A DNA stretch of 64,000 nucleotides from Monodelphis domestica. Its lineage: Eukaryota; Chordata; Mammalia; Didelphimorphia; Didelphidae. Numbering within the stretch: position 1 is the first letter of the stretch; every line of letters starts with the position of its first letter. Below are positions 63,117 through 64,000 of this stretch, in pieces. The notes below the pieces were generated by a model that was given only the letters and a program-made list of their open reading frames with translations, did no database searches and was not told where the DNA came from. The stretch spans positions 55,724,788 to 55,788,787 of the forward strand of contig NC_077232.1 of the NCBI RefSeq assembly GCF_027887165.1, written 5' to 3'. The translations under genes were made by a program, and so were the position numbers.

Positions 63117-63394
63117 CTAAAACTCTTTGGCCCAGGATGGCACCTGTCTGATACAAAGGTCATCCCACTTGTGCAGGAGACCATCTGATGCATGAATCTC
63201 ACTGTCCCGAAGAAAATGACTAATTGAAAATTTACATAATTATCAAGTACCTACAGCAGTGTGGTTCAAGGATTTTATCCTCCGGTGACACCTAAAAGCT
63301 CTTCTGGTCACAAGTACCACTTGAACCACATTAAGCCATCTATGGTTGGCTCAGACATGCAACTATGCTTATCTTGTTGTCCTTGACAGCCTCA

Positions 63395-63585
63395 TAAGTT
63401 CATAGGATCAGAAACTTGGAGCTGGAAAGGAGAGTAAAGGTCATCTAATCCAGTGCCTTCATTTTATAAATCAAAATGAGTCTCAGAAAGAGGAAATGGT
63501 TTGCCCAAGTTCTCCCAAGAAGCAAGTAAGTAGCTGAGACCTACAGATTCCAAATCCTCTTTTAAAAATTCTTTATATCTCCATA
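63395..63585 (-). mobile_element. MIR-like SINE
   Basis: TAGGATCAGAAACTTGGAGC, GTCATCTAATCCAGTGCCTT, GGTTTGCCCAAGTTCTCCCA. Confidence 0.75.
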
Positions 63586-63894
63586 CCACTCATTGAGCAA
63601 AACCTATAAAATGCTCGTCCCCTGGACACAGTAGCCTCACAGACATAGTTCAAAATTCACCCTACTTACTGTGGTTTTCTGCCCTCTCCATTAGTCAAAC
63701 TGATGAAACTTTTATAGTTCTACATCAAAGATACATTTTTGCTTAGCATATTTGTGGAGCTAGCTGTAGAACTGTCAGAAACAAGCCATCATCCACTGTA
63801 AAATCACTGGGTCCTTGTTGGCTTCCCTTCTTGGTGCAGTGAGGTTTATTGTCATTCTGGTCACAGACTCAAATCTAATTGATAGGTTAAAGGA

Positions 63895-64000
63895 GAAGAA
63901 AGGATGGCACAGCAGAACATGTCATGGGACCTACATTTGAATTCTAGTGATAAAGAACACTAGAACCTGGATTCAGGAAGACCTGAGTTCAAATCCAGTG
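63895..64000 (+). mobile_element. Marsupial SINE, cut by window end
   Basis: Ends with CCTGGATTCAGGAAGACCTG then AGTTCAAATCCAGTG, the 5' half of a MON1-type SINE. Confidence 0.75.

Overview
This is a vertebrate genomic window, and the repeats point to a marsupial. It is densely littered with marsupial-type tRNA-headed CORE-SINEs (MAR1/MON1-like; heads resembling GCAGCTAGGTGGCNCAGTGG), MIR-like SINEs, L2 and CR1/L3 LINE fragments, L1 3' ends, hAT DNA elements and two LTR-like units. It also carries long purine microsatellites. The order or species cannot be settled from the sequence alone.

Only two protein-coding genes are supported, both on the minus strand and both partial. NELL1 is represented by its first two coding exons: exon 1 at 42122-42074 (start codon and signal peptide) and exon 2 at 28668-28540 (start of the thrombospondin/laminin-G-like domain). 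The rest of NELL1 would lie to the left of base 1. SLC6A5 (glycine transporter GLYT2) is represented by its last three coding exons: 63043-62943, 58586-58419 and 56093-55938 (stop at 55938). The upstream SLC6A5 exons lie to the right of base 64000. All splice sites are canonical and all exon phases join.

Layout. 1-28539 is the start of NELL1 intron 2, rich in repeats. 28669-42073 is NELL1 intron 1, including an internally deleted hAT element at 33.5-34.5 kb. 42.05-43.1 kb is a CpG-rich NELL1 first-exon/promoter region with a 200-bp (GGA)n tract. 43.1-51.4 kb is intergenic, with a hAT MITE that has a perfect 8-bp target duplication. 51.4-55.9 kb is a nearly transposon-free stretch just 3' of the SLC6A5 stop, a candidate long 3' UTR. 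55.9-64.0 kb is the SLC6A5 3' gene body.

The two genes are head-to-tail, with about 13.8 kb between the SLC6A5 stop and the NELL1 start, the same order and orientation I know for human chromosome 11. They are not expected to act in one pathway. SLC6A5 loads glycine into inhibitory nerve terminals, and NELL1 is a secreted osteogenic/neural glycoprotein.

Most short open frames here are accidental readings of microsatellites or repeats. I found no tRNA, rRNA, CRISPR array or operon-like cluster, and nothing I would call a new biological system. The notable items are sequence curiosities: the GGA tract, a 78-bp tandem triplication, the hAT elements, a consensus CTCF motif and the candidate long 3' UTR.
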